Shown here in pieces: positions 34,589 to 44,648 of a stretch of DNA of 64,000 nt. Within the stretch, counting starts at the first letter, position 1. Each line of letters begins with the position of its first letter. A program made the translations under genes and the position numbers. Source of the DNA: Plasticicumulans acidivorans (GTDB lineage Bacteria; Pseudomonadota; Gammaproteobacteria; Competibacterales; Competibacteraceae); assembly GCF_003182095.1 (NCBI RefSeq), contig NZ_QGTJ01000002.1:278435-342434 (forward strand), read 5' to 3'. The notes beneath the pieces were generated by a model. The model searched no databases and was not told where the DNA came from. It saw nothing but the letters and a program-made list of their open reading frames with translations.

Positions 34589-34667
34589 TGCGATGGCGAA
34601 ACGGCGCGGTAACTCAGGCGCGCGCACGCCATCGCAGGTCGATCGGCTGGGTCTCGGTCGGGATCAT
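34589..34667 (-). promoter_or_regulatory. possible trpE leader peptide and hairpin
   Basis: Between gph and trpE an ATG at 34667 opens a 17-codon frame (MIPTETQPIDLRWRARA) ending at 34614. Its only Trp codon (34631-34629) lies inside one arm of a perfect 10-bp inverted repeat (34627-34636 with 34589-34598, 28-base loop). No T-run follows, and there is only one Trp codon, so this is a candidate only. Confidence 0.3.
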
Positions 34668-34676
34668 GATGGCGCC

Positions 34677-35345
34677 TCAGGCGATCAGCGCCGGCAGCTC
34701 GGCGAGGCTGGCGACGACCACGTCGGGCGCCGACTCGCGGATGTCGCGGCCGTGGTTGTAGCCGTAGGGCACGGCGGCCACCGGGCAGCCGGCATTGCGC
34801 GCGGCGCCGATGTCGTTTTTCGAGTCGCCGACCATCAGGCAGCGCGTCGGCGTCACGCCGAGGCGCTCGGCGGCGAGCAGCAGCGCATCCGGCGCCGGCT
34901 TGTGCGCCGGCGTGCATTCACCGCCGACCAGCGTCGCGAAATAGCGCTCGATGCCGATGCGCGTCAGCAGCGGTGCAGCCAGCTCGGCCGGCTTGTTGGT
35001 GACGCAGGCGAGCGGCAGCCCGCGCGCGGCGAGCGCCTGCAGGCAGTCGGCGACACCGGCGTACAACGTGCTGTAGACGCAGACGCAGTCGGCATAGAAA
35101 CGGCGGTACAGCGGGCGGGCGCGCGCCATCAGCTCGGCGTCGGCCTGACCGTCCATCGAGTCGGTGAGCGCGCGGCGGATCAGGTTTTCCGAGCCGTTGC
35201 CGACCCAGGTGCGCACCTTGGCCTCACCGCGCGCCGGCAGGTCGAGCGCCGCCATCAGCCGGTCCACGGCGATGGCGATGTCCGGCACGCTGTCGACCAG
35301 CGTACCGTCGAGATCGAAGAGCACGGCATCGATGTCATGGAACAT
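34677..35345 (-). CDS. gph: phosphoglycolate phosphatase
   Basis: A 222-residue HAD-superfamily phosphatase that clears 2-phosphoglycolate. HAD motif I is AVLFDLDGTLVDSVPDI (nucleophile Asp), motif II VTNKPAELA, and motifs III/IV KPAPDALLLAAERLGV and LMVGDSKNDIGAARNAGC. The family cap begins WVGNGSENLIRRAL. Its ATG shares one base with the rpe stop (TGATG), so translation is probably coupled. Confidence 0.95.
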   Translation of the reverse strand: MFHDIDAVLFDLDGTLVDSVPDIAIAVDRLMAALDLPARGEAKVRTWVGNGSENLIRRALTDSMDGQADAELMARARPLYRRFYADCVCVYSTLYAGVADCLQALAARGLPLACVTNKPAELAAPLLTRIGIERYFATLVGGECTPAHKPAPDALLLAAERLGVTPTRCLMVGDSKNDIGAARNAGCPVAAVPYGYNHGRDIRESAPDVVVASLAELPALIA

Positions 35346-36019
35346 CAGGCGTGGACCTCGGCGAGTTCGGCGCGCATCCGCGCGATGGTCGCGGCGTAGT
35401 CCGGCGTGCTGAAGATCGCCGAGCCGGCGACGAAGGTGTCGGCGCCGGCGGCGGCGATCGCACCGATGTTGTCGACCTTGACGCCACCGTCGATCTCCAG
35501 GCGGATCGGCAGGCCGCTGGCGTCGATCAGCGCGCGCGCCTCACGCAGCTTGCCGAGCGTCGCCGGGATGAAGCTCTGGCCGCCGAAGCCGGGGTTGACC
35601 GACATCAGCAGCACCATGTCGAGCTTGTCCATCACGTACTTCAGGCAGTCGAGCGGCGTCGCCGGGTTGAACACCAGCCCGGCCTTGCAGCCGCAGGAAC
35701 GGATCAGCTGCAGCGTGCGGTCGATGTGCCGACTCGCCTCGGGGTGGAAGGTGATGTAGCTGGCGCCGGCCTCGGCGAACATCGGCACCAGCGCATCGAC
35801 CGGCTCGACCATCAGGTGCACGTCGATCGGCGCGCTGACGCCGTGCTTGCGCAGCGCCTCGCAGACCAGCGGCCCGATGGTCAGGTTCGGCACATAGTGG
35901 TTGTCCATCACGTCGAAATGGACGATGTCCGCGCCGGCGGCGAGGACGTTGTCGACTTCCTCGCCCAGGCGCGCGAAATCCGCCGAGAGGATCGAGGGAG
36001 CGATCAGGTAATCCGCCAT
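35345..36019 (-). CDS. rpe: ribulose-phosphate 3-epimerase
   Basis: A 224-residue TIM-barrel enzyme of the pentose phosphate pathway. The ATG at 36019 gives [22 protein letters not shown]. Motifs are [17 protein letters not shown] (metal and catalytic Asp), [38 protein letters not shown] and [12 protein letters not shown]. It leads the rpe-gph-trpE cluster, an order known from Pseudomonas. Confidence 0.98.
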   Translation of the reverse strand: MADYLIAPSILSADFARLGEEVDNVLAAGADIVHFDVMDNHYVPNLTIGPLVCEALRKHGVSAPIDVHLMVEPVDALVPMFAEAGASYITFHPEASRHIDRTLQLIRSCGCKAGLVFNPATPLDCLKYVMDKLDMVLLMSVNPGFGGQSFIPATLGKLREARALIDASGLPIRLEIDGGVKVDNIGAIAAAGADTFVAGSAIFSTPDYAATIARMRAELAEVHA

Positions 36020-36115
36020 CTTGCTGACTCCGACCGCGTGCGTGACACGGCCCGTGTGCGAAAAGGGCATCAATTTACCCGATTCGGCGGCGGATTGCCG
36101 TGTGCGGATGCCGTC

Positions 36116-36934
36116 TCAGTCCAGCCCGCGTGCCACACGGATGCGCTCGTAGGCCGAGCGGATGGCGTGGGTGCGCTCGGCGGCGCGCTTGAGTTCGGCC
36201 TCGGAGGCGCCGCTGGCGCTGAGTTTGTCCGGGTGGTGGCGGCTGAGCAGGCGACGGTAGGCGCGGGTCAGCTCATCGTCGGAGACGCTCGAATCGATGC
36301 CCAGCGTGGCGTAGTCCTGCGTCAGCGTCGGCGGGTGCGGGCGGGCGCTGCCGCGCCGCGAGTGCTCGTAGCCGCCGCCGGACTGCGCACCGCCGCGCTG
36401 CAGGCGGATCAGCTGCTCCATCGCATCGAGCTGGAAGCGCGGAATGCCGAGGCGGTTGAAGATATCGGCGAGCAGCGCGCGCTGCTGCGGATGCGGCTCG
36501 CCCTCGGCCCAGGCGGCTCCGACCTGAATCTCCAGGAACAGCCGCAGCAGGTCGTTGCGGTGCAGGCAGGCGAGCTGGAAGCCGTCGAGCACGTCGACCA
36601 GCGGAAAGTCCGGGCGCTTGCCCTCGGTGAACAGACGCATCGCCGCGCGGCGCTGCTCGCCGTCGAGGCGCAGATGTGTCATCACCGCGCGGGCGGCATC
36701 GAGCTCGGCCTCGGAGACGCGACCGTCGGCCTTGCAGACCGCGCCCATCGTGGTGAAAGCGGCAGTAAAGAAGGCCTGTTCGGCGCTGGTTTCACGCTCA
36801 CGCTCATCACTGGTGGTCAGGCGCTCGACACCGCGGTCGAAGTTGTGACCGATCGCGGCGCCGAACATCGCGCCGAGCGGACCGCCGAACATGAAGCCGA
36901 CGGCGCCGCCCATCATTTTGCCCCACCAGCTCAT
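36116..36934 (-). CDS. djlA: co-chaperone DjlA
   Basis: A 272-residue membrane-anchored DnaK co-chaperone. The glycine-rich N-terminal segment GGAVGFMFGGPLGAMFGAAIGH is the DjlA dimerising membrane helix. A TerB-like helical domain follows (FFTAAFTTMGAVCKADGRVSEAEL). The C-terminal J domain contains YATLGIDSSVSDDELTRAYRRLLSRHHPDKL with the HPD motif. The length matches E. coli DjlA (271). Confidence 0.95.
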   Translation of the reverse strand: MSWWGKMMGGAVGFMFGGPLGAMFGAAIGHNFDRGVERLTTSDERERETSAEQAFFTAAFTTMGAVCKADGRVSEAELDAARAVMTHLRLDGEQRRAAMRLFTEGKRPDFPLVDVLDGFQLACLHRNDLLRLFLEIQVGAAWAEGEPHPQQRALLADIFNRLGIPRFQLDAMEQLIRLQRGGAQSGGGYEHSRRGSARPHPPTLTQDYATLGIDSSVSDDELTRAYRRLLSRHHPDKLSASGASEAELKRAAERTHAIRSAYERIRVARGLD

Positions 36935-36997
36935 CGGGGCGCTCCGCTACGGTGAAGGACGAACGGGTGATCGCGGTACATACAGGCTCGGCTCGGT

Positions 36998-37660
36998 TCA
37001 GCTGCGAAAGTAACGGGCTTCGTCGAAGGTGCGCAGCCACTCGGGTTTGAGGCCGACGAACACCGCCGTCAGCATGCCGTTCATCAGCCCTTCCGGGAAC
37101 AGGTAGAGCGGCAGGAACGGCAGGTATTCACGGGCGATGCGGGAGAAGCTGTAGGCATCGAGCAGCACCAGCACGCCGACCACTGCCAGCACCGTCACCA
37201 GTGCCGCGAAGATCGCGCCGAAGAAGCCGCAGACGAAGATGTAGACAAAGGGATTGGTCGGCAGCCGGCGCGTCACCCAGTGCTGGATCAGGTAGCTGAT
37301 CGTCACCGGCAGCACGCCGGTCAGCAGCATCGTCAGCGACAGCTCGTACCAGTCGAGCTTGCCGGAGACGGCCAGACCGAGGCCGAGCACGATGACGGCG
37401 AGCGTGGCCAAGGACCAGCCGAACATCAGCGTCAGCACGGTGACGCCGAGAAAGTGATAACCGAGCCCCGGCGTGACGCCGGCGCGAAAGCTCCACAGCA
37501 GCAGCAGCGAGACCAGCGCGCCGCCGAGCACGTGCTGCATCGAATTTGCCGTCAGCGCACGCCACGGCGCCTGGCGCACCGCGACGACACCCAGCGTGGC
37601 CAGCGCCAGGTGCGAGGTCAGCATCAGGCCGGTGGGCAGGACTTCGGAGGGTATGTTCAT
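36998..37660 (-). CDS. CbiM-like energy-coupling factor permease
   Basis: A 220-residue inner-membrane protein with about six or seven helices. It opens MNIPSEVLPTGLMLTSHLALA, then has helices near YHFLGVTVLTLMFGWSLATLAVIVL and ends FPEGLMNGMLTAVFVGLKPEWLRTF. The pattern resembles the CbiM/NikM-like permeases, which take up cobalt or nickel with an ATPase module. No CbiQ, CbiO or CbiN gene is nearby, so it works with distant partners or alone. No cobalamin riboswitch is visible upstream. Confidence 0.75.
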   Translation of the reverse strand: MNIPSEVLPTGLMLTSHLALATLGVVAVRQAPWRALTANSMQHVLGGALVSLLLLWSFRAGVTPGLGYHFLGVTVLTLMFGWSLATLAVIVLGLGLAVSGKLDWYELSLTMLLTGVLPVTISYLIQHWVTRRLPTNPFVYIFVCGFFGAIFAALVTVLAVVGVLVLLDAYSFSRIAREYLPFLPLYLFPEGLMNGMLTAVFVGLKPEWLRTFDEARYFRS

Positions 37661-37867
37661 AGTGTGCTTCCAGCATAACGCCGCGACGCCTGCGACCGTA
37701 GACCGCCGACCGGCGTCGCGGTGCTGGCGATGCGGCGGTGCATCATCGAAACGGTACCACGTCACGCACGCACTGATGGATCGCATCCGCGCTGCACGGT
37801 GACTTGGCGCTGCCCGGCACGCGGCGCACAATTCGCGCCCTGTTCGACCCCCGCCGGAGCCCCGCCC

Positions 37868-38767
37868 GTGAGCGACATCCTCGCCGACACCCCTGCCGAA
37901 CTGGCCAGCCTGCCGCTGATCTACCGCGGCAAGGTCCGTGACGTGTACGGCATCGACGACCAGCACATCCTGATGGTCGCCAGCGACCGCCTTTCCGCCT
38001 TCGACGTCGTGCTGCCGACCGGCATCCCCGGCAAAGGCGCGACGCTGACGACGATTTCCAACTTCTGGTTCGCCCGCCTGCGCCACATCATCCGCAACCA
38101 CCTCGACCTGGCCACGGTGACGCTGGAGCAGGCCCTGCCCGACCCGGCCGAACGCGCGCGCGTCGCCGGCCGCGCGGTGGTCGCGCGCAAGCTGCGCGGG
38201 CTGCCGATCGAGGCCATCGTGCGCGGCTACATCATCGGCTCGGGCTGGAAGGACTATCAGCAGACCGGTTCGATCTGCGGCATCGCGCTGCCGAGCGGGC
38301 TCAAGCTCGCCGACAAGCTGCCGGCACCGATCTTCACGCCCTCGACCAAGGCCGCCGTCGGCGACCACGACGAGAACGTCAGCTTCGAGACGGTGATGGC
38401 AAAGATCGGCGAGGAGCTGGCCGCGCAGGTGCGCGCGGTCAGCATCCGCCTGTATCAGGAGGCCGCGGCCTACGCGCTGACGCGCGGCATCATCATCGCC
38501 GACACCAAGTTCGAGTTCGGCCTCGACGAGCACGGCGAACTGGTGCTGATGGACGAGGCGCTGACCCCGGATTCCTCGCGCTTCTGGCCGGCCGACCAGT
38601 ACCGCGCCGGCGTCAACCCGCCGAGCTTCGACAAGCAGTTCGTGCGCGACTACCTGGAAACCCTGGACTGGAACAAAAAGGCGCCGGGGCCGCTGCTGCC
38701 TGAGGAGATCCTCGAAAAATCCGCCGCCAAGTACCGCGAGGCGATGACCCGCCTGACCGCGTCCTGA
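37868..38767 (+). CDS. purC: phosphoribosylaminoimidazole-succinocarboxamide synthase
   Basis: A 299-residue enzyme joining aspartate to CAIR in purine synthesis. The GTG at 37868 gives [27 protein letters not shown]. Motifs are [76 protein letters not shown] and [15 protein letters not shown]. The length is that of the longer class (about 300), not the 240-residue E. coli type. A terminator follows 14 bases downstream. Confidence 0.97.
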   Translation: MSDILADTPAELASLPLIYRGKVRDVYGIDDQHILMVASDRLSAFDVVLPTGIPGKGATLTTISNFWFARLRHIIRNHLDLATVTLEQALPDPAERARVAGRAVVARKLRGLPIEAIVRGYIIGSGWKDYQQTGSICGIALPSGLKLADKLPAPIFTPSTKAAVGDHDENVSFETVMAKIGEELAAQVRAVSIRLYQEAAAYALTRGIIIADTKFEFGLDEHGELVLMDEALTPDSSRFWPADQYRAGVNPPSFDKQFVRDYLETLDWNKKAPGPLLPEEILEKSAAKYREAMTRLTAS

Positions 38768-38780
38768 GCCGCCCCGCGCC

Positions 38781-38818
38781 ACGGCCACGCGCTGCCACTG
38801 GCGGCGCGTGGCCGTTTG
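38781..38818 (+). terminator. intrinsic terminator after purC
   Basis: ACGGCCACGCG (38781-38791) pairs perfectly with CGCGTGGCCGT (38805-38815) around a 13-base loop that can pair further, followed by a short T-rich TTTGCGTT. It lies 14 bases after the purC stop. Confidence 0.65.
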
Positions 38819-38943
38819 CGTTCACGCGCCTGCACACGCCGCGCGCGGCCAGCGCCGCCATCCCCGCAGCCGCCATCTAGACTTGCCGGCACGCGTCCCG
38901 CTGACGGGACGCCCCCCAGGCAAGCAAGAGAGGCTTTGCAGGC

Positions 38944-41900
38944 ATGGCCAATCCCGCCGACAGAAAGCAGGAACTCATCGAGCGTGTCGCCACGCGCCTC
39001 GAAGAGCGGCTGGTGCAGGGCGGTGCAGTCGCCGCGGCGTTTGCCCGCGAGTACTACGCCCGGGTGCCGCCGGACGACCTGCTCGACGACAATCTCGAAG
39101 ATCTCTACGGCGCCGTGCTCGCGCACTGGAACTTCCTGCATTCGATCCCGCTCGGCGAGACCGGGCTGCGCGTCTACAACCCGACACACGACGAATACGG
39201 CTGGCGCTCGACGCACACGGTCATCGAGCTGATCGTCACCGACATGCCGTTCCTGGTCGACTCGATCAGCATGGCGCTGAACCGTCACGGCTTTACCGTG
39301 CACCGCCTGATCCATCCGGTGATGGCGATCCGCACCGACGAGGCCGGCACCATCGTCGCCATCCACGAAGCGCGCGAGGCCGAGGGCCTGCAGCTGGCGG
39401 TGATGCACTTCGAGATCGACCGCGAAACCGACACGGCGACGCTGACGGCACTGCGCGGCGAGCTCGAACGCGTACTCAGCGACGTGCGCGCGGCGGTCGA
39501 GGACTGGCCGCGAATGCTGGCACGGCTGCACGAGATCGCCGACGAGATGGACCCGGAGCGGCTGCCGCTGCCGCAGGCCGAAGTCGAAGAGGCGCGCGCC
39601 TTTCTCGACTGGGTTGCCGACAACCACTTCACGCTGCTCGGCTTCTGCGCCTACCGCCTGACCGAGGAAGCCGGCGAAACCTACCTGCGCCCGGAGGTCG
39701 GCACCGGACTTGGCCTGCGCCGCAGCATCAACAGCAATCCGCCGACGCACATCAGCGCACTGCCGCCGCGCCACCGCGCGCTGGCGCTGGCGCCGCATCC
39801 GCTGGTGCTGACCAAGGCCAACGCCCGCTCCACCGTGCACCGTCCGGCCCAGCTCGACTACCTCGGCGTGCGCCGCTTCGACGAAAGCGGCCAGGTGGTC
39901 GGCGAGTGGCGCTTCATCGGCCTGTATACCTCCAGCGCCTACCACAGCTCGCCGTTCGACATCCCGCTGCTGCGCGCCAAGGCCGATGCGGTGATCGAGC
40001 GCGCCGGCCTGCCGCGCCTGAGCCACTCCGGCAAGGCGCTGATGCACGTGCTGACCACCTTCCCGCGCGATGAACTGATCCAGGCCAACGACGACGAGCT
40101 GTTCCACACCGCCATCGGCATCCTCCACCTCGAAGAGCGCCAGCGCCTGCGCCTGTTCCTGCGCACCGACCCGTTCGAGCGCTTCGTCTCGGCGCTGGTC
40201 TACGCGCCGCGCGACCGCTACAACACCGAGATGCGGCTGAAGATGCAGTCGATCCTGGCGGCGGCGCTGAATGGCGAGGCGATCGATTTTTCGACCGAGT
40301 TCGGCGAATCGGTGCTCGCCCGCGTGCACATCACCATCAGCACCACGCCCGGCCAGATCCCCGCCTACAACGCCGACGAGCTCGAAGCGCGCCTGCGCGA
40401 GACGATGCTGTCCTGGGAGGACGACTTCAAGGCGGCACTGGTCGAAGCCCTCGGCGAAGGCCACGGCAATGCGCTGTTCAACCGCTACGCCGGCGCCTTC
40501 AGCGCCGCCTACAAGGAAGACTTCGCGCCGCGCAGCGCGGTCGGGGACATCGAACGGCTGGAGGCGGTGCGCGCCGGCTCACCGCTGGCGCTGTACCTGT
40601 ACCAGCCGCCGGAGTCACCGGCCGGCTGGCTGCGCTTCAAGCTCTGCGGCCGGGCGCCGATGGTGCCGCTGTCCGAGGTGCTGCCGATGCTCGAACGCAT
40701 GGGCCTGGCGGTGCTGGAAACCCACCCCTACGACGTCGAGCCGCGCGACGGCGAGCCGCTGTGGGTGCTCGACTTCGACCTGCGTGAAGCGCCCGGCGTG
40801 CGCGTCGACGTCGAGCGCGCCCGCACCACCTTCGAGGAAGCCTTCGCCCACGTCTGGGACGGGCGCATCGAGAACGACGGCTTCAACCGCCTGGTGCTCG
40901 GCGCCGGCATCGACTGGCGCGACGTGGTGATGCTGCGCGCCTACGGCAAATACCTGCTGCAGACACGGGTGCCGTTCTCGCAGAGCTACATGGAAGAGAC
41001 ACTGGCCAAGCACGCCGGCATCAGCGCACGGCTGGCGGCGCTGTTCCACGCCCGCTTCGACGCCGACCACCCGGACGAGGCACAGGCCGACTACCTGGTG
41101 CGCACCGTCGAAGACGAGCTGGAAAAAGTCGCCGTCCTCGACGAGGACCGCATCCTGCGCCGCTTCCTGGCGGTGATCCTGGCGACGCTGCGCACCAACT
41201 ACTTCCAGCCCGACGCCCAGGGCCTGCCCAAGGAATACCTGTCGTTCAAGTTCGACCCGGCGAAGATCCCCGAGCTGCCGCTGCCGCGGCCGATGTTCGA
41301 GATCTGGGTCTACTCGCCACGCGCCGAGGCCATCCACCTGCGCGGCGGCAAGGTCGCCCGCGGCGGCATCCGCTGGTCGGACCGCCGCGAGGACTTCCGC
41401 ACCGAGGTGCTCGGTCTGGTCAAGGCGCAGCAGGTGAAGAACGCCGTCATCGTGCCGGTCGGCTCCAAGGGCGGCTTCGTCGTCAAGCGGCCACCGGCCG
41501 AGCGCGAGGCGCTGATGCAGGAGGTGGTGCACTGCTACCAGACGCTGATGCGCGGCATGCTCGACATCACCGACAACCTGCTCGGCGGCCAGGTGGTGGC
41601 GCCGCTGCGGGTGGTGCGCTACGACGCCGACGACCCCTATCTGGTGGTCGCCGCCGACAAGGGCACGGCGACCTTCTCCGACATCGCCAACGGCCTGGCG
41701 CAGGAATACGGCTTCTGGCTCGGCGACGCCTTCGCCTCCGGCGGTTCAGCCGGCTATGACCACAAGAAGATGGGCATCACCGCGCGCGGCGCCTGGGAAT
41801 CGGTCAAGCGCCACTTCCGTGAACTCGGCAAGGACATCCAGAACGAGGACTTCAGCGTCGTCGGCATCGGCGACATGAGCGGCGACGTGTTCGGCAACGG

Positions 41901-43749
41901 CATGCTGCTGTCGCGCCACATCCGCCTGCTCGCCGCCTTCGACCACCGCCACATCTTCATCGACCCCGAGCCCGACGCCGAGCGCAGCTATGCCGAGCGC
42001 GAGCGGCTGTTCGCGCTGCCGCGCTCCTCCTGGGCCGATTACGACGCCAGCCTGATCTCGGCCGGCGGCGGCGTGTTCCCGCGCACGGCGAAGTCGATCG
42101 TGCTGTCAGCGCAGACGCGGGCCGCCTTCGGCATCGAGGCCACGCGGCTGGCACCGACCGAACTGATCAGCGCACTGCTGCGCGCGCCGGTCGAGCTGCT
42201 GTGGAACGGCGGCATCGGCACCTACGTCAAGGCCGCCGGCGAGTCGCACGCCGACGCCGGCGATCGCGCCAACGACGGCCTGCGCGTCAACGGCAGCGAG
42301 CTGCGCTGCAAGGTCGTCGGCGAGGGCGGCAACCTCGGCTTCACCCAGCGCGGGCGCATCGAATACGCCCGCGCCGGCGGCCGCATCCTCACCGATGCCA
42401 TCGACAACTCCGCCGGCGTCAACTGCTCGGATCACGAGGTCAACATCAAGATCCTGCTCAATCATGTCGTCGCCGACGGCGACATGACGCTCAAGCAGCG
42501 CAACGAGCTGCTGGTGGCGATGACCGACGAAGTCGCCAGCCTGGTGCTGCGTCAGAACGTGCTGCAGCCGCAGACCATCGCCATCGCCGTGCGCGAGGCG
42601 CCGGAACTGCTCGGCGACCACGCCCGCGTCATCCGTCAGCTGGAAAAGGCCGGCCGCCTCAACCGCCGCATCGAGTTCCTGCCGGCCGACGACGAGATCG
42701 CCGAGCGCGAGGCCGCCGGCAGCGGCCTGACGGCGCCGGAAATCGCCGTGCTGCTGGCCTACTCGAAGATCGCGCTCTACGACGAGCTGCTCGCCTCCGA
42801 TGTGCCCGAGGACCGCCACCTGCGCGACACGCTGCACACCTACTTCCCGCAGCCGCTGCGCCAGCGCTACGCCGAGGCGATGGACCGCCACCCGCTCAAG
42901 CGCGAGATCATCGCCACCGTCATCACCAATTCCATGCTCAACCGCATGGGCTCGACCTTCATCTTCCGCGTCAACGAGCAGTGCGGCGCCACCAGCTCGG
43001 CGATCGCCCGCGCCTATGCCGCGGCACGCGACATGTTCGACATGCCGCGGCTGTGGGACGCGATCGAGGCGCTCGACAACCGCGTGCCGGCGACGCTGCA
43101 GATGGACATGATCTCGGCCAGCCAGTCGCTGCTGACGCGGGCCTGCCTGTGGCTGCTGCGCAACCGCCGCCCGCCACTCGACATCGCGCCGACCGTCGAA
43201 TACTTCGCGCCGCACATCGCCCTGCTGCTGTCGATGAAGGGGCTGATGCCGGGCCGCGCCGGCGAAGCGCTGCACACCGAGACCGCGCAGCTGCAGAGTG
43301 CCGGCGTGCCCGACGAGATCGCCGAGTGGGTCGCCAGCCTCGATCCGCTGTATTCCACGCTCGACATCATCGAGGTCGCCGCGCAGACCGGCGTGCCGGC
43401 ACAGCGGGTGGCACTGGTCTACTTCTCGCTGATCGACGCGCTCGAACTCGACTGGCTGCGCCAGGCGCTCGATCACCTCGGCGCCAACAACCACTGGCAG
43501 CACCGCGCCCGCACCGCACTGCTCGATGCGCTGTACACGCAGCAGCGGCGGCTGACCAAGGACGTGCTGCGCAGCGTCGATCCGGCCGACGAAACGCACA
43601 CGCCGTCGCAGTGGCTCGAAGCCTGGTACACGCCGAACCGCGCCGCCCTCGACCGCTTCGCCGGCGTGCTCGCCGAGCTCAAGACCAATCCGCGGGTCGA
43701 CCTGTCGATGCTGATGGTGGCGCTGGGCGAGGTCGGCGCGGTGAGCTGA
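38944..43749 (+). CDS. gdhB: NAD-specific glutamate dehydrogenase, 180-kDa type
   Basis: A 1601-residue enzyme that deaminates glutamate to 2-oxoglutarate with NAD. It has the large N- and C-terminal extensions of the GDH-180 group (Bac_GDH), close to the 1620 residues of Pseudomonas GdhB. The N-terminal ACT-like region includes IVTDMPFLVDSISMALNRHG. The catalytic core has GGKVARGGIRWSDRREDFRTEVLGL, KNAVIVPVGSKGGFVVKRPP (catalytic Lys region), FGGSAGYDHKKMGIT-like sequence and VVGIGDMSGDVFGNGMLLS (NAD site). It is usually allosteric and used for amino acid catabolism. It is monocistronic by position. Confidence 0.97.
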   Translation: MANPADRKQELIERVATRLEERLVQGGAVAAAFAREYYARVPPDDLLDDNLEDLYGAVLAHWNFLHSIPLGETGLRVYNPTHDEYGWRSTHTVIELIVTDMPFLVDSISMALNRHGFTVHRLIHPVMAIRTDEAGTIVAIHEAREAEGLQLAVMHFEIDRETDTATLTALRGELERVLSDVRAAVEDWPRMLARLHEIADEMDPERLPLPQAEVEEARAFLDWVADNHFTLLGFCAYRLTEEAGETYLRPEVGTGLGLRRSINSNPPTHISALPPRHRALALAPHPLVLTKANARSTVHRPAQLDYLGVRRFDESGQVVGEWRFIGLYTSSAYHSSPFDIPLLRAKADAVIERAGLPRLSHSGKALMHVLTTFPRDELIQANDDELFHTAIGILHLEERQRLRLFLRTDPFERFVSALVYAPRDRYNTEMRLKMQSILAAALNGEAIDFSTEFGESVLARVHITISTTPGQIPAYNADELEARLRETMLSWEDDFKAALVEALGEGHGNALFNRYAGAFSAAYKEDFAPRSAVGDIERLEAVRAGSPLALYLYQPPESPAGWLRFKLCGRAPMVPLSEVLPMLERMGLAVLETHPYDVEPRDGEPLWVLDFDLREAPGVRVDVERARTTFEEAFAHVWDGRIENDGFNRLVLGAGIDWRDVVMLRAYGKYLLQTRVPFSQSYMEETLAKHAGISARLAALFHARFDADHPDEAQADYLVRTVEDELEKVAVLDEDRILRRFLAVILATLRTNYFQPDAQGLPKEYLSFKFDPAKIPELPLPRPMFEIWVYSPRAEAIHLRGGKVARGGIRWSDRREDFRTEVLGLVKAQQVKNAVIVPVGSKGGFVVKRPPAEREALMQEVVHCYQTLMRGMLDITDNLLGGQVVAPLRVVRYDADDPYLVVAADKGTATFSDIANGLAQEYGFWLGDAFASGGSAGYDHKKMGITARGAWESVKRHFRELGKDIQNEDFSVVGIGDMSGDVFGNGMLLSRHIRLLAAFDHRHIFIDPEPDAERSYAERERLFALPRSSWADYDASLISAGGGVFPRTAKSIVLSAQTRAAFGIEATRLAPTELISALLRAPVELLWNGGIGTYVKAAGESHADAGDRANDGLRVNGSELRCKVVGEGGNLGFTQRGRIEYARAGGRILTDAIDNSAGVNCSDHEVNIKILLNHVVADGDMTLKQRNELLVAMTDEVASLVLRQNVLQPQTIAIAVREAPELLGDHARVIRQLEKAGRLNRRIEFLPADDEIAEREAAGSGLTAPEIAVLLAYSKIALYDELLASDVPEDRHLRDTLHTYFPQPLRQRYAEAMDRHPLKREIIATVITNSMLNRMGSTFIFRVNEQCGATSSAIARAYAAARDMFDMPRLWDAIEALDNRVPATLQMDMISASQSLLTRACLWLLRNRRPPLDIAPTVEYFAPHIALLLSMKGLMPGRAGEALHTETAQLQSAGVPDEIAEWVASLDPLYSTLDIIEVAAQTGVPAQRVALVYFSLIDALELDWLRQALDHLGANNHWQHRARTALLDALYTQQRRLTKDVLRSVDPADETHTPSQWLEAWYTPNRAALDRFAGVLAELKTNPRVDLSMLMVALGEVGAVS

Positions 43750-43840
43750 GCGCGGGAAACCCGCGGCCGGACCGTCGGTCACAACGGGCACCGCCGCCTG
43801 CAGCGTGCAGGCGGCCGTCGCCCGTGCGAGCATGTGCCCG

Positions 43841-44644
43841 ATGAAACCACCCCGTCCCCGCCTGTACCCGCTGCTCGCGCTGTTCAGCGCGCTGCTGCTG
43901 CTCAGTCTCGGTGTCGCCCCGGCGACCGGGCCGAGTCACTGGACCCAGGTCAACGGTCACCCGCTGCACTACCTGCGCTACGGCAGCGGCACGCCGGTAC
44001 TGCTGCTGCACGGCGGCGGTGACTCCGGCGCGCACTCCTTTGCCCGCCAGCTCGACGAGCTGGTCGCCGCCGGCCACGAAGTGATCGCCCCCGATCAGGT
44101 CGGCCAGGGTGAAACACCGGCGCTGCCGGGGCCGCTCAGCTACACGGCGATGATGGAAGACACCGCCGCGCTGCTCGGCCAGCTCGATCTCGGCCCGGTC
44201 GATGCCGTCGGCTTCAGCGACGGCGGCATCCTCGCGCTGATGCTCGCCGTGCATCACCCGCGGCTGCTGCGCCGGCTGGTGGTCAGCGGCGTCAATATCT
44301 CGCCGGCCGGCCTGCCGAAGTCCGACCTCGATGACATGCGCGAGGACAGTGCCGCGGCGGCGGATTCCGATGCCCCGCCGACGCTCGCCGACAAGCTGCG
44401 CGAGCTGTGGCTGAACGCGCCGACCGCGCGGGAGCTCAGTCCGCAGCTGCTCGCCGGCATCCAGCAGCCGGTGCTGGTGATGGCCGGTGACCACGACGCG
44501 GTGCGCCTCGATCACATCCTGGCGATTTTCCACGCGCTGCCGCATGGCGAGCTGTTCATCGTGCCGGGCACCGGCCACGGCACCTTCCGCAGCCGCCCGG
44601 ACTGGGTCAACCCGGTGCTGCTGAACTTCCTCGACCGCGTCTGA
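43841..44644 (+). CDS. alpha/beta-fold hydrolase, exported or membrane-anchored
   Basis: A 267-residue hydrolase. The ATG at 43841 starts a signal or anchor (MKPPRPRLYPLLALFSALLLLSLG). The oxyanion loop LLLHGGGDSGAHS, nucleophile elbow VGFSDGGI (Ser in GFSDGG), acid in VMAGDHDAVRL and His in PGTGHGTF complete a catalytic triad. The substrate is unknown; the family includes esterases, lactonases and C-C hydrolases. It follows gdhB by about 90 bases and converges on the rubredoxin reductase gene. Confidence 0.88.
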   Translation: MKPPRPRLYPLLALFSALLLLSLGVAPATGPSHWTQVNGHPLHYLRYGSGTPVLLLHGGGDSGAHSFARQLDELVAAGHEVIAPDQVGQGETPALPGPLSYTAMMEDTAALLGQLDLGPVDAVGFSDGGILALMLAVHHPRLLRRLVVSGVNISPAGLPKSDLDDMREDSAAAADSDAPPTLADKLRELWLNAPTARELSPQLLAGIQQPVLVMAGDHDAVRLDHILAIFHALPHGELFIVPGTGHGTFRSRPDWVNPVLLNFLDRV

Positions 44645-44648
44645 GCCT

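Noticed and set aside
35343..35347. gph/rpe TGATG overlap as a possible frameshift
   Set aside because: Both proteins are full length with normal ends; it is ordinary translational coupling.
37661..37867. Cobalamin riboswitch before the CbiM-like gene
   Set aside because: No B12-box-like sequence or matching fold is visible in the minus-strand leader.
42106..43833. A 575-codon frame opposite gdhB
   Set aside because: Antisense shadow of a well-conserved enzyme; no family features or start site.
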